Origin: an uncultured bacterium
GTDB lineage: Bacteria; Verrucomicrobiota; Lentisphaeria; Oligosphaerales; Oligosphaeraceae
DNA: 54,435 bases
Assembly (NCBI GenBank): GCA_902776645.1
Contig: CACYQT010000014.1
Span: forward strand, 1-54,435
Direction: 5' to 3'
In this document: positions 17,756-25,230 of the stretch, piece by piece
How positions within the stretch are numbered: the stretch's first letter is position 1
Layout of the letters: each line of letters opens with the position of its first letter
Translations under genes and position numbers: made by a program
The notes under the pieces: model-generated
The model's input: only the letters and a program-made list of their open reading frames with translations
Database searches by the model: none
What the model was told of the DNA's origin: nothing

Positions 17756-19251
17756 TCCGCAATCATTTTCATGATGTTCGGCAGCGAAACGTTTTCGCCC
17801 GAAAGTTCACCGATTTTCCGGCGGTCGCGCAGCACGACGACGCGGTCGCAGTCCCGCACGACCTCCTCCAGCTCGGAGCTGATGAAAATCACGGCCATGC
17901 CTTTTTCGCACAGCTCCTTCGTCAGCGCCTCGATTTCAGCCTTCGCGCCGACGTCGATGCCGCGCGTCGGTTCGTCGAGAATCATCAGATCCGGCTGCGT
18001 GGCCAGCCATCGCGCGATGAGCACTTTCTGCTGGTTGCCGCCGCTCAAATTCTTCACCTGCTGCTCGCCGTCGGGCGTCTTGATGCCGAGCAGTTGGATA
18101 TATTTGTCCGTCAAATCCTGCTGTTCCTTGGGGCTCAACGTCTTCCAGATTCCCTTCGACGCCTGCAGGGCCAGCATGATGTTCTCGCGCACTGTCAAAT
18201 CCGGAATGATTCCCGTCACCTTGCGGTCCTCCGCGATCAGCGCCAGTTTCGCCTTCACGGCCTTGCGAGGCGACCAGAACAACGACGACAACGGTTTGTC
18301 ATGCATTTTCAGCTGGCCCGAATCACGTGATTCGACGCCGAACAGCAGCTGCGCCACCTCCGAACGCCCCGCGCCAAGCAGCCCTGCGAATCCAACCTGT
18401 TCGCCTTTACGCACTTGGAACGAAACTGGATGGACCATGCCGCGCCGCCCCAGATCCGTCACATCCAAGACGATTTCGCCACCTTCCGCCGTTTCACGCT
18501 TCGCGGCCGCCTGCGGCGCATTCTCCGCAAGGCTTTTGCCGAGCATCTTCGCAACCATCTCCACGCGACTAAGTTCCGCCGTCTTGTATGTTCCGACCTT
18601 CTGGCCGTCCCGCAGAATCGTGATGCGGTCGCTGACGGCATACACTTGATCCAGAAAATGCGTGATGAAAATGATGGCCATCCCTTCGTCCCGCAGTTTT
18701 TTCATGACGGTGAACAGCTCGTTCACTTCGTTTTCGTCCAGACTGGACGTCGGTTCGTCCAGAATCAGCAGCTTGCAATCGACGTCCAACGCCCGTGCGA
18801 TGGCGACAAGCTGCTGGACGGCAATGGAATAGGATGAAAGACTTTCCGACACGTCAATGTCGATGTCCAGCCGCGCCAACGCCTTCCGCGCACGTTCACG
18901 CATGGCCTTTTTATCGATGAGGCCCAAGCGGTTGCGCGGCTCGCGGCCGATGCAGACATTCTCCGCGACGGACAGATCCGGCAGGAGGTTGACCTCCTGG
19001 TAGACGGTGCTGATGCCCGCCCGCTCCGCGTCCAGCGGCGAACGGAAACGGCACTCTTCGCCATTCAGAACCACCTTTCCCGCAGTCGGTTCGTACACGC
19101 CCGTGATGATTTTGATCAGCGTGCTTTTGCCTGCGCCGTTCTCGCCCATCAAGGCGTGGACCTCCCCCGCCTCGACGGCGAAATCGACGCCTTTCAGCGC
19201 CTTCACGCCGCGAAACTGCTTTTCTATGCCTGTTGTCGTAAGTATTTCCAT
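17752..19251 (-). CDS. ytfR: sugar ABC transporter ATPase with two nucleotide-binding domains (YtfR-like)
   Basis: A 499-residue protein with two ABC domains, as in RbsA/MglA/YtfR. The first has Walker A GENGAGKST (residues 36-44) and ILDEPTSSLD; the second has the degenerate Walker A GLLGAGRSE usual in this family, signature LSGGNQQKV and ILDEPTRGID. It powers import through the two permeases encoded just after it. No ribosome-binding site precedes the ATG: GC-rich repeats end only a few bases upstream, which may affect expression. Confidence 0.94.
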   Translation of the reverse strand: MEILTTTGIEKQFRGVKALKGVDFAVEAGEVHALMGENGAGKSTLIKIITGVYEPTAGKVVLNGEECRFRSPLDAERAGISTVYQEVNLLPDLSVAENVCIGREPRNRLGLIDKKAMRERARKALARLDIDIDVSESLSSYSIAVQQLVAIARALDVDCKLLILDEPTSSLDENEVNELFTVMKKLRDEGMAIIFITHFLDQVYAVSDRITILRDGQKVGTYKTAELSRVEMVAKMLGKSLAENAPQAAAKRETAEGGEIVLDVTDLGRRGMVHPVSFQVRKGEQVGFAGLLGAGRSEVAQLLFGVESRDSGQLKMHDKPLSSLFWSPRKAVKAKLALIAEDRKVTGIIPDLTVRENIMLALQASKGIWKTLSPKEQQDLTDKYIQLLGIKTPDGEQQVKNLSGGNQQKVLIARWLATQPDLMILDEPTRGIDVGAKAEIEALTKELCEKGMAVIFISSELEEVVRDCDRVVVLRDRRKIGELSGENVSLPNIMKMIAE

Positions 19252-19261
19252 AATAGTAGCG

Positions 19262-19436
19262 ACGGTGTCCCCGCCGTTGGTAGCGACGGCGTCCCGCCGT
19301 CGGATGGTGTGCCGGCGGCGTCCCGCCGTTGGTAACGACGGCGTCCCCGCCGTTGAAGGGTGTGCCGGCGGCGTTCCGCCGTTGGTAACGACGGCGTCCC
19401 CGCCGTTGAAGGGTGTGCCGGCGGTGTTCCGCCGTC
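19262..19436. repeat. 53-bp tandem array of GC-rich palindromes
   Basis: About three units of 52-53 bp starting near 19279, 19331 and 19384, each built from two hairpins (ACGGCGTCCCGCCGT and CGGCGGCGTTCCGCCG types). They fill the gap between the sigma-54 activator stop and the ytfR start codon. Same family as the other GC-rich intergenic repeats. Transcribed from the minus strand they could form a row of RNA hairpins. Confidence 0.85.
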
Positions 19437-19487
19437 GGATAACATCTTACCTAATATAATGCGATTTCACGATTTCACTCAACCACG

Positions 19488-21008
19488 CTATTCATCCCCC
19501 AGATATTTTCTGACGGTCCGTCTGTCGACGCCCGCCGCCTCCGCCGTCTTCGCCAGATTGCCGCCCTCCCGTTCGAAAACGACGCGCATGTACTGCTTCA
19601 ACAGCGCATCCGCCGTCAGGCCGCGGTCATTGAGCGCCTCCGCCAACGCGGAGGGCCGTGTCCCGCAGTTTCCCGACGGCTTGTACGTGCCGCGTATCAA
19701 CAGGTTGCGCATGCACTGCTCCAGTTCGCGCACATTGCCCGGCCATGGATATTCCAGCCCGAGATTCTTCACAATCCATGCGCAGACTTCATCCGTGAAC
19801 TGCTCCGCCTCCCTGCCTGCGCCAAGAATCCGCCGTCCGAGAATCGTCACGAACTGCCGCAGCTCCGTTTCGCTGCCGTTGATGAGACGCCGCAGCGGAA
19901 CGGTCGAAACCGTGTCAGAGCACAGGCGGTAGAACAAATCGGAGCGGAACGCGCCGTTTTGCACGGCCTGATGCAGATTCTGGTTCGTCGCCGCGATGAT
20001 CTTCCCGTTGAACGTGAGCGGATGGACGTCACCAATCCGCTGGAACGTACGGTTTTGCAACACGCGTAGCAGTTTGATCTGCACCTCCACGGAAATCTCG
20101 CCGATTTCGTCCAGAAAGATTGAATCATGGGGCGTGCAGATTTCAAGATAGCCCTGATGGTCCGAAATCGCGCCCGTATAGGAGCCTTTGATATGGCCGA
20201 ACAGTTCGGATTCGATCATGTTCTGCGGCATCGCCGAAAGCTGCACCGCGCGGAAGCAGTCCGCATACGGTTCCGCGAAACAGCACGTCTTCCCGTCGAA
20301 CGGGATGTACTGCGAGAACGCGATGGCGCGGGCCACCAGCTCCTTTCCGGTACCGCTTTCGCCTGTGATCAAAGTGGTTACATTGTTCATCCGGTCGAAC
20401 AACAGACGGTGGTAGCGATAGATGTCGTAAGTGAAGATGGACTGCCAGATGTCCGCCCGCATCTGCGCCGCCTCCAGCGAACCGCCCGCGATGAAATCGA
20501 AAATATGGTAGAACGCGCGATGGATCTGGAAAATCACGGAAAACGTCTTTTCCGGCGTGAATTCGCTTGGCTGGCGGCGGGGCGGGCGCATGATCGCGGC
20601 TTCAAAATCCTCCAGAAATGCCTGGTAGCATTCGTAATGCGTCTCCTGCGGCTGCGTCTGCATAAGCTCGCAAACGGCCACGCGATGCTTCTCGAACAGC
20701 CAGTACAGGACCATTTCGTCATAGACGCGCATATCCTCCTCCGACGGCGGCTTCTTCAGCGTCTGCAACCGCGACAGGAGCTTTTTCACAAGTTCGTCGC
20801 AGACTTTGAAGATCGGGCTGATGTTGCGATTCACCAACCGTTTACCGTCTTGATTATGCCACACGGCATAGGAGCTGGCAGCATTTGGCCCCAGAATGGC
20901 GCGTTCCTGCTCCAACCGCTTCGGCGTGAAGGGGTTCGTGTAGTTCAGGCCGCCGATGGCCTCCGCCAGGCGGCGTTCTTCCTTGTTGAATAATGTGGCC
21001 GTTTTCAT
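19488..21008 (-). CDS. sigma-54-dependent enhancer-binding regulator
   Basis: About 506 residues. An N-terminal domain (~1-190) without a recognisable receiver, GAF or PAS fold, beginning EERRLAEAIGGLNYTNPF, precedes an AAA+ domain with Walker A GESGTGKE (~216-223), GSYTGA (~275-280) in place of the usual GAFTGA, and Walker B IFLDEIGE (~297-304). The C-terminus ends in a Fis-like helix-turn-helix (NLAKTAEAAGVDRRTVRKYL). The start at MKTATLF is preferred because family similarity begins soon after; an ATG at 21041 is possible. It faces a consensus sigma-54 promoter and a palindrome pair, so it very probably activates the divergent gene series at 21254 onwards. It may also be transcribed with the transporter genes downstream. 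Confidence 0.9.
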   Translation of the reverse strand: MKTATLFNKEERRLAEAIGGLNYTNPFTPKRLEQERAILGPNAASSYAVWHNQDGKRLVNRNISPIFKVCDELVKKLLSRLQTLKKPPSEEDMRVYDEMVLYWLFEKHRVAVCELMQTQPQETHYECYQAFLEDFEAAIMRPPRRQPSEFTPEKTFSVIFQIHRAFYHIFDFIAGGSLEAAQMRADIWQSIFTYDIYRYHRLLFDRMNNVTTLITGESGTGKELVARAIAFSQYIPFDGKTCCFAEPYADCFRAVQLSAMPQNMIESELFGHIKGSYTGAISDHQGYLEICTPHDSIFLDEIGEISVEVQIKLLRVLQNRTFQRIGDVHPLTFNGKIIAATNQNLHQAVQNGAFRSDLFYRLCSDTVSTVPLRRLINGSETELRQFVTILGRRILGAGREAEQFTDEVCAWIVKNLGLEYPWPGNVRELEQCMRNLLIRGTYKPSGNCGTRPSALAEALNDRGLTADALLKQYMRVVFEREGGNLAKTAEAAGVDRRTVRKYLGDE

Positions 21009-21066
21009 AGGATTTTTCTGTTTTGCTTGACACAGTGGCATTTTTTGATAAAAAACTTAATCCACC

Positions 21067-21103
21067 TGACAAAAAATGTCAACCTGCCTGACAAAAAATG
21101 TCA
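21067..21103. promoter_or_regulatory. tandem palindromes, likely activator-binding sites
   Basis: The palindrome TGACAAAAAATGTCA occurs twice, at 21067-21081 and 21089-21103, exactly 22 bases apart (two helical turns). The second extends to CCTGACAAAAAATGTCAGG. They lie 54-90 bases upstream of the -24 element of the sigma-54 promoter, and within about 100 bases of the regulator's own start, the usual place for enhancer sites of a sigma-54 activator. Confidence 0.8.
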
Positions 21104-21156
21104 GGTTGAGGCCGATTTTTTTGGTTTTTCATGGTTTTTTCAGCCTGTTTTCGAGT

Positions 21157-21172
21157 TGGCACGGTGTTTGCT
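21157..21172 (+). promoter_or_regulatory. sigma-54 (-24/-12) promoter
   Basis: TGGCAC at 21157-21162, five bases, then TTGCT at 21168-21172: a full match to the sigma-54 consensus TGGCAC-N5-TTGCW with the required GG-GC spacing. Transcription would start near 21183, about 70 bases before the VIT/VWA gene. The divergent sigma-54 activator and two palindromes upstream support the call. Confidence 0.9.
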
Positions 21173-21253
21173 AAAAGCTTTTGTCGGCGCCAACGACAAG
21201 AGAAAACAAAAAAAACGAATCATTTGAAGCAAGCATAAAAAAGGAGTTTCACC

Positions 21254-23278
21254 ATGAACATCAAACGAACGATCATCACCATGTTCACCATCGTCACGAC
21301 AATCCTGCAGGCGGCTGGTACGCTCTCGCCCGCCAATTCCGGCTTGAAGCCGGCGGAAATCGTCAGCCACGACGTCGTCGTTACCATCAACAACGGCTAT
21401 GCGCAGACGGAGGTCAACCAGCAGTTCAAGAACATCAACGACACGGTCATGGAAGCGGTCTATTCCTTCCCCGTCCCGCAGTCCGCTTCGCTGGCGGACT
21501 GCCAGGTCCAGATCGGCGAGCAGACCATGAACGGCGAAGTCGTCGCGAAGGACAAGGCGAAGCAGGTCTATGAAGAAGAGAAGAACGCCGGCAACAACGC
21601 GGGCGTCGCGGACAAGAACGGCTATCAGGACTTCTCGTTCAAAATCGCCAATCTGGGGCCGCAGGACACGGCGCGGATCACCTTCACCTACTACCAGCCG
21701 CTGCCCGTCGACACAGGCGTCTGCCGCTACCAGTACCCGCTGGAGGAAGGCAACACCGACGATGTCGGCGCCATGAGCTTCTGGGAGCGCAACGACAAGC
21801 CCACGGGCAAGACGACCGTCCGCGTCATCCTCCGTTCCGCCTGGCCCGTCACCGCCTACCGCGCCCCGCAGGGAGCCGTCGCCTCCGAACAGGCCGATCT
21901 CGCCAACGGCACGGCCGACATCACCTATGAACTGGCCGAAGGCCTCTCGAAGGATTTCGTCTTCTACTACAGTCTCGCCGACAACCTGCCCGGCCGTCTG
22001 GAAGTCATCCCCTTCAAACGCAACGGCGAAGACGGAACGTTCATGATGGTCCTGACGCCCGGCATCGACCTCAAGCCCGTCACCAATGGCGCGGACTATG
22101 TCTTCGTTCTGGACAATTCCGGCAGCATGTGCGGCGGCAAGATCCAGACCCTCGCGAAAGGCGTCACCCAGACCATCCAGAAGATGAACCCCAACGACCG
22201 CTTCCGCATCGTCATGTTCAACAGCCGGGCTGAAGACATCACCCGCGGATACCTCCCCGCCACGCCTGAAAACATCCAGAAAGCCGTCGAAAAACTCGGC
22301 AACGTCAACGCCTGCGGCGGCACCAACCTCTACGACGGCCTGAAGACCGCCCTGTCCAAGCTCGACGACGACCGCGTCACCAGCATGGTCATCGTGACCG
22401 ACGGCGTGACCAACACAGGCGAAGTCAATCCGCAGGCGTTTGCCAAACTGATGTCCCGCAACGACATCCGCGTGTTCGGCTTCCTGATGGGCAATAGCTG
22501 CAACTGGCCTCTGATGCGCACGATCTGCGACGTCTCCGGCGGTTTCTACGACGCCGTCTCCAACGACGACGACATCATCGGCAAGATCATGCTCGCCAAA
22601 TCCAAAATCACGAGCGAGGCGATCCACGACGTGAAAGTCTCCATCGACGGCGTCAAGACATACGATGTGACGAAGAACTGCGTGAAAAAGCTCTACCGCG
22701 GCCAGCAGCTGGTCATGTTCGGCCGCTACCAGGGCCATGGCGAGGCGACCGTCACCATGAAGACACGCCTGTCCGGCGAAGACAAGACCTACACCTGCAA
22801 GATGGCCTTCCCCGAGCAGGACGAGGACAATCCGGAGCTGGAGCGCATGTTCGCCGTCGCGCAGATCGAAATGCATGAGGACATGGTCAACCAGGGGCTG
22901 GAGAACCAGTCGGAGAACACCGACATCGTCCGCAACATCGGGCTGAAATACCAGATCGTCACGGATGAGACGTCCCTCGTCATGCTGACGGACGAACAGC
23001 ACGCGAAGCACGGCATCGACCGCAACAACCAGAAGCGCGTCCAGGAGGAGCGGAGAGCCCAGGCGCAGCGCAAGACGCAGCCCGTCAAGAACTACCGCGT
23101 GGACGCCCAGCGCCCCGCGTCCCCCGCGCCCATGAACAGCCCCGCTCCGCGGCACGGCAACGGCATGTTCCAGTACCACGCGCCGCACATCAGCCACGGC
23201 GGCGGCGCCATGGACGTCTGGACGGTCATCATCGTCGCCGCGATGGGCGCCGTAGCCGCCCGCTACAGAAAGGAGTAA
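21254..23278 (+). CDS. VIT/VWA surface protein with Gly-Gly C-terminal sorting tail
   Basis: A 674-residue protein. A signal peptide (~1-22) is followed by a VIT domain (~25-150), as in inter-alpha-trypsin inhibitor heavy chains, and a von Willebrand A domain with an intact MIDAS start DNSGSM at 287-292. A Pro/Gln/Arg-rich linker leads to a tripartite end: HGGG (648-651), a hydrophobic helix (MDVWTVIIVAAMGAVAA) and a basic tail (RYRKE). That layout matches GlyGly-CTERM-type sorting signals processed by rhombosortases, and a rhombosortase-like gene follows. AAGGAG sits 7 bases before the ATG. It is the first gene after the sigma-54 promoter. VIT proteins are recurring dedicated targets of sortase-like systems in other bacteria. 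Confidence 0.9.
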   Translation: MNIKRTIITMFTIVTTILQAAGTLSPANSGLKPAEIVSHDVVVTINNGYAQTEVNQQFKNINDTVMEAVYSFPVPQSASLADCQVQIGEQTMNGEVVAKDKAKQVYEEEKNAGNNAGVADKNGYQDFSFKIANLGPQDTARITFTYYQPLPVDTGVCRYQYPLEEGNTDDVGAMSFWERNDKPTGKTTVRVILRSAWPVTAYRAPQGAVASEQADLANGTADITYELAEGLSKDFVFYYSLADNLPGRLEVIPFKRNGEDGTFMMVLTPGIDLKPVTNGADYVFVLDNSGSMCGGKIQTLAKGVTQTIQKMNPNDRFRIVMFNSRAEDITRGYLPATPENIQKAVEKLGNVNACGGTNLYDGLKTALSKLDDDRVTSMVIVTDGVTNTGEVNPQAFAKLMSRNDIRVFGFLMGNSCNWPLMRTICDVSGGFYDAVSNDDDIIGKIMLAKSKITSEAIHDVKVSIDGVKTYDVTKNCVKKLYRGQQLVMFGRYQGHGEATVTMKTRLSGEDKTYTCKMAFPEQDEDNPELERMFAVAQIEMHEDMVNQGLENQSENTDIVRNIGLKYQIVTDETSLVMLTDEQHAKHGIDRNNQKRVQEERRAQAQRKTQPVKNYRVDAQRPASPAPMNSPAPRHGNGMFQYHAPHISHGGGAMDVWTVIIVAAMGAVAARYRKE

Positions 23279-23335
23279 CGAGGGCGTCTCGCCCTTGAAA
23301 CGGTAATGATGGCGCCCCGCCCTTGCACGCCATCA
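23279..23335. repeat. GC-rich palindromes between the VIT/VWA and rhombosortase genes
   Basis: A CGAGGGCGTCTCGCCCTTG hairpin begins at 23279, just after the VIT/VWA stop. A second palindrome has arms TGATGGCG (23307-23314) and CGCCATCA (23328-23335). Same repeat family as elsewhere in the window. They might separate or stabilise parts of the transcript. Confidence 0.7.
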
Positions 23336-23373
23336 CTACCCGCTACGGCAAGCAAAACCAATAAGCCCTGTCG

Positions 23374-23400
23374 CTTATGTCCCTTTAGTCCCTTATGTCC
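23374..23400. repeat. three 9-bp direct repeats
   Basis: Units CTTATGTCC, CTTTAGTCC and CTTATGTCC follow one another at 23374-23400. An in-frame ATG of the next gene (23395) lies in the last unit, which makes the later ATG at 23413 the safer start. Confidence 0.7.
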
Positions 23401-23412
23401 CTGCAACATTCC

Positions 23413-24000
23413 ATGAAAAACCACGCACGCATCCTGTTGATCGCCGCCGTCCTGCTCGCCTCCGCCATCCTGACATTCTGTCCGGAGGCGGGCGAGGCGG
23501 CGGCCCTGCGGCCGAACCATTGCGACGCCTCCTTCCTGTGGCGGATGTCCACCTGCCATCTTGTCCACTGGAGCGCGAAGCATCTTTTCTACGACGGAAT
23601 CTGCTTCGCGATCATCGCGGCCATGCTGCCCGCGTGGGAAACAATCGCCTGCCTGGCCGTGTCCGCCCCCGTCGTCGCGATCGTCGTCACGCATTCCTAT
23701 CCGGAGATGACGGCCTACGGCGGACTGTCCGGCGTCAACTGCGCGTTGTTCGTGGCATGGGCGTTCCATGTCGCCGGATATTCGAAAACCATCGGCTTCT
23801 GGGCGCTGGCCGCCATCATCGCCAAGACATTTGTCGAATACCACGAAGGGCACACGTTTTTCGTCACGAGAGAATTCATTCCGACGGACATGGCGCATGT
23901 CGCCGGAATCGCCACAGGCATAATTTGCGGAATATGCCGAAAACCCTTCTTGAAAATGATTGATATTGCTATTAATTATAGTAAATTTTCCAAAAACTGA
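23413..24000 (+). CDS. rhombosortase-like rhomboid protease
   Basis: About 195 residues with some six hydrophobic segments. CHLVHWSAKHLFYD matches the HWS-x-x-HL-x-x-D region typical of rhombosortases; YGGLSGVN carries the catalytic Ser (~106) and DMAHVAG the catalytic His (~162), giving the rhomboid Ser-His dyad. Rhombosortases cut or transfer proteins carrying a C-terminal Gly-Gly plus transmembrane tail; the preceding gene encodes such a protein. The start is set at 23413 because the earlier ATG (23395) lies in a 9-bp repeat; neither has a clear ribosome-binding site. It is 30 bases before the next gene. Family call is good; enzyme activity is inferred. Confidence 0.85.
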   Translation: MKNHARILLIAAVLLASAILTFCPEAGEAAALRPNHCDASFLWRMSTCHLVHWSAKHLFYDGICFAIIAAMLPAWETIACLAVSAPVVAIVVTHSYPEMTAYGGLSGVNCALFVAWAFHVAGYSKTIGFWALAAIIAKTFVEYHEGHTFFVTREFIPTDMAHVAGIATGIICGICRKPFLKMIDIAINYSKFSKN

Positions 24001-24030
24001 TTTCGGCGTCATCATTCACAAGGAGATCCC

Positions 24031-25191
24031 GTGTTTTTTTTCCATAGACTATTGAGCGTCATGGTGGCGGCCGCCGCCCTTTTCGGCATGGCCGGCTGCC
24101 GCAGGCATGGCGACGCTTCGAAGAAACCGCAGGCGGTCGTCACGGTCGCGCAACTGCAGAAGCGCATCTTCCAGAAGCATCTTCCCGTCAAGGGGATCGT
24201 CCATCCCATCGACTCCACCGTCATCTCCGCGCAGACGGAAGGCATGCTCGTCAACATGAACATCGTGGAAGGCGGCTACGCCAAGGCCGGCGACGTCCTC
24301 TTCTGCACGGACCGCGACCGCCTGGAAGCCGTCGCCAACGTCAGGAAGGACGAAGTCGGAATTCTGGAATCCATGCTCGAACGCGCCAAAATCAAGGCGG
24401 AGACGGCGGAACTCACGTTCCGCCAGCTGGAACGCGACTATGAGCGCGAACGCAAGCTGCGGGACGCCAACGTCAATTCGCAGGCAAGCTACGAGGCCGC
24501 CGAAACCGCCTACCGAAAAGCCACGCTGGACATCACGGACACCAAAATCGACGTCATCAAGACGCAGGCGCGCCTCCAGAAGGCGCGCAGCAATCTCGAC
24601 ATCGCCCTGCGGGATCTGGAGCGCACCATGTACAAGGCGCCCTACGACTGCGTCGTGACGGAACGTTTCGCCGACCCGCATGAATACGTCCTGCCCGGCC
24701 GGAAGATCCTGAAAATCGAAAACCACGACCGCCTTCAAATCGTCTGCAATCTGGAAAGTTCGCAATATGACAAAGTCGCCGTCGGCCGTACGCGGGCGGA
24801 GATCTTCGTCAACGGACAGTCCGTATGTTCGGGCATCGTGACCTACAAGGCGCCCTCCATCGAGCCTGAAACACAGACGTTCAAGCTGAAAATCGCCATC
24901 CCGAAGAACACGTCCGTCATCTGCGGCTCGCCCTGCGACGTGAAGCTCATCCTGCTTGAAAAGGAAGCCTGGGGCATCCCCGGCAGCGCCCTCATGGCGG
25001 GCGACGGCAGCCATGCCGTCGCCTTCATCGCGCAGGAGGACGGGACGGCCAAAAGCGTGCAGGTCGTCACCGGCATCGTGGACGGCGATTTCACGGAAGT
25101 CGTCAACACGCAGGATCTCAGGGGTGCCGTCTTCGTCATCTCCGGGCAGGAAGGCCTGGAGGACGGCATGACGATTGGCGTTCGGCAGTAG
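24031..25191 (+). CDS. RND/MFP-type periplasmic adaptor lipoprotein
   Basis: A 386-residue membrane-fusion protein. It has a lipobox (FGMAGC, Cys near residue 23), a lipoyl/beta-barrel half (VISAQTEGMLVNMNIVEGG), a long alpha-helical hairpin (~90-190), the second lipoyl half and a beta domain with TYKAPSIEPETQTFKLK. Such adaptors link an inner-membrane RND or ABC pump to an outer-membrane channel. It starts with GTG, with AAGGAG seven bases upstream. No pump or channel gene is adjacent, so the partner must be elsewhere. It lies between the rhombosortase and a glycosidase-like gene in the sigma-54 unit. Confidence 0.88.
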   Translation: MFFFHRLLSVMVAAAALFGMAGCRRHGDASKKPQAVVTVAQLQKRIFQKHLPVKGIVHPIDSTVISAQTEGMLVNMNIVEGGYAKAGDVLFCTDRDRLEAVANVRKDEVGILESMLERAKIKAETAELTFRQLERDYERERKLRDANVNSQASYEAAETAYRKATLDITDTKIDVIKTQARLQKARSNLDIALRDLERTMYKAPYDCVVTERFADPHEYVLPGRKILKIENHDRLQIVCNLESSQYDKVAVGRTRAEIFVNGQSVCSGIVTYKAPSIEPETQTFKLKIAIPKNTSVICGSPCDVKLILLEKEAWGIPGSALMAGDGSHAVAFIAQEDGTAKSVQVVTGIVDGDFTEVVNTQDLRGAVFVISGQEGLEDGMTIGVRQ

Positions 25192-25230
25192 TGGTCAAAA
25201 CAATAACATATTCGCATCAAGGTGAAGACA

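Noticed and set aside
21140..23197. 685-codon minus-strand frame opposite the VIT/VWA gene
   Set aside because: It is the antisense shadow of a gene with clear domains, start site and promoter.
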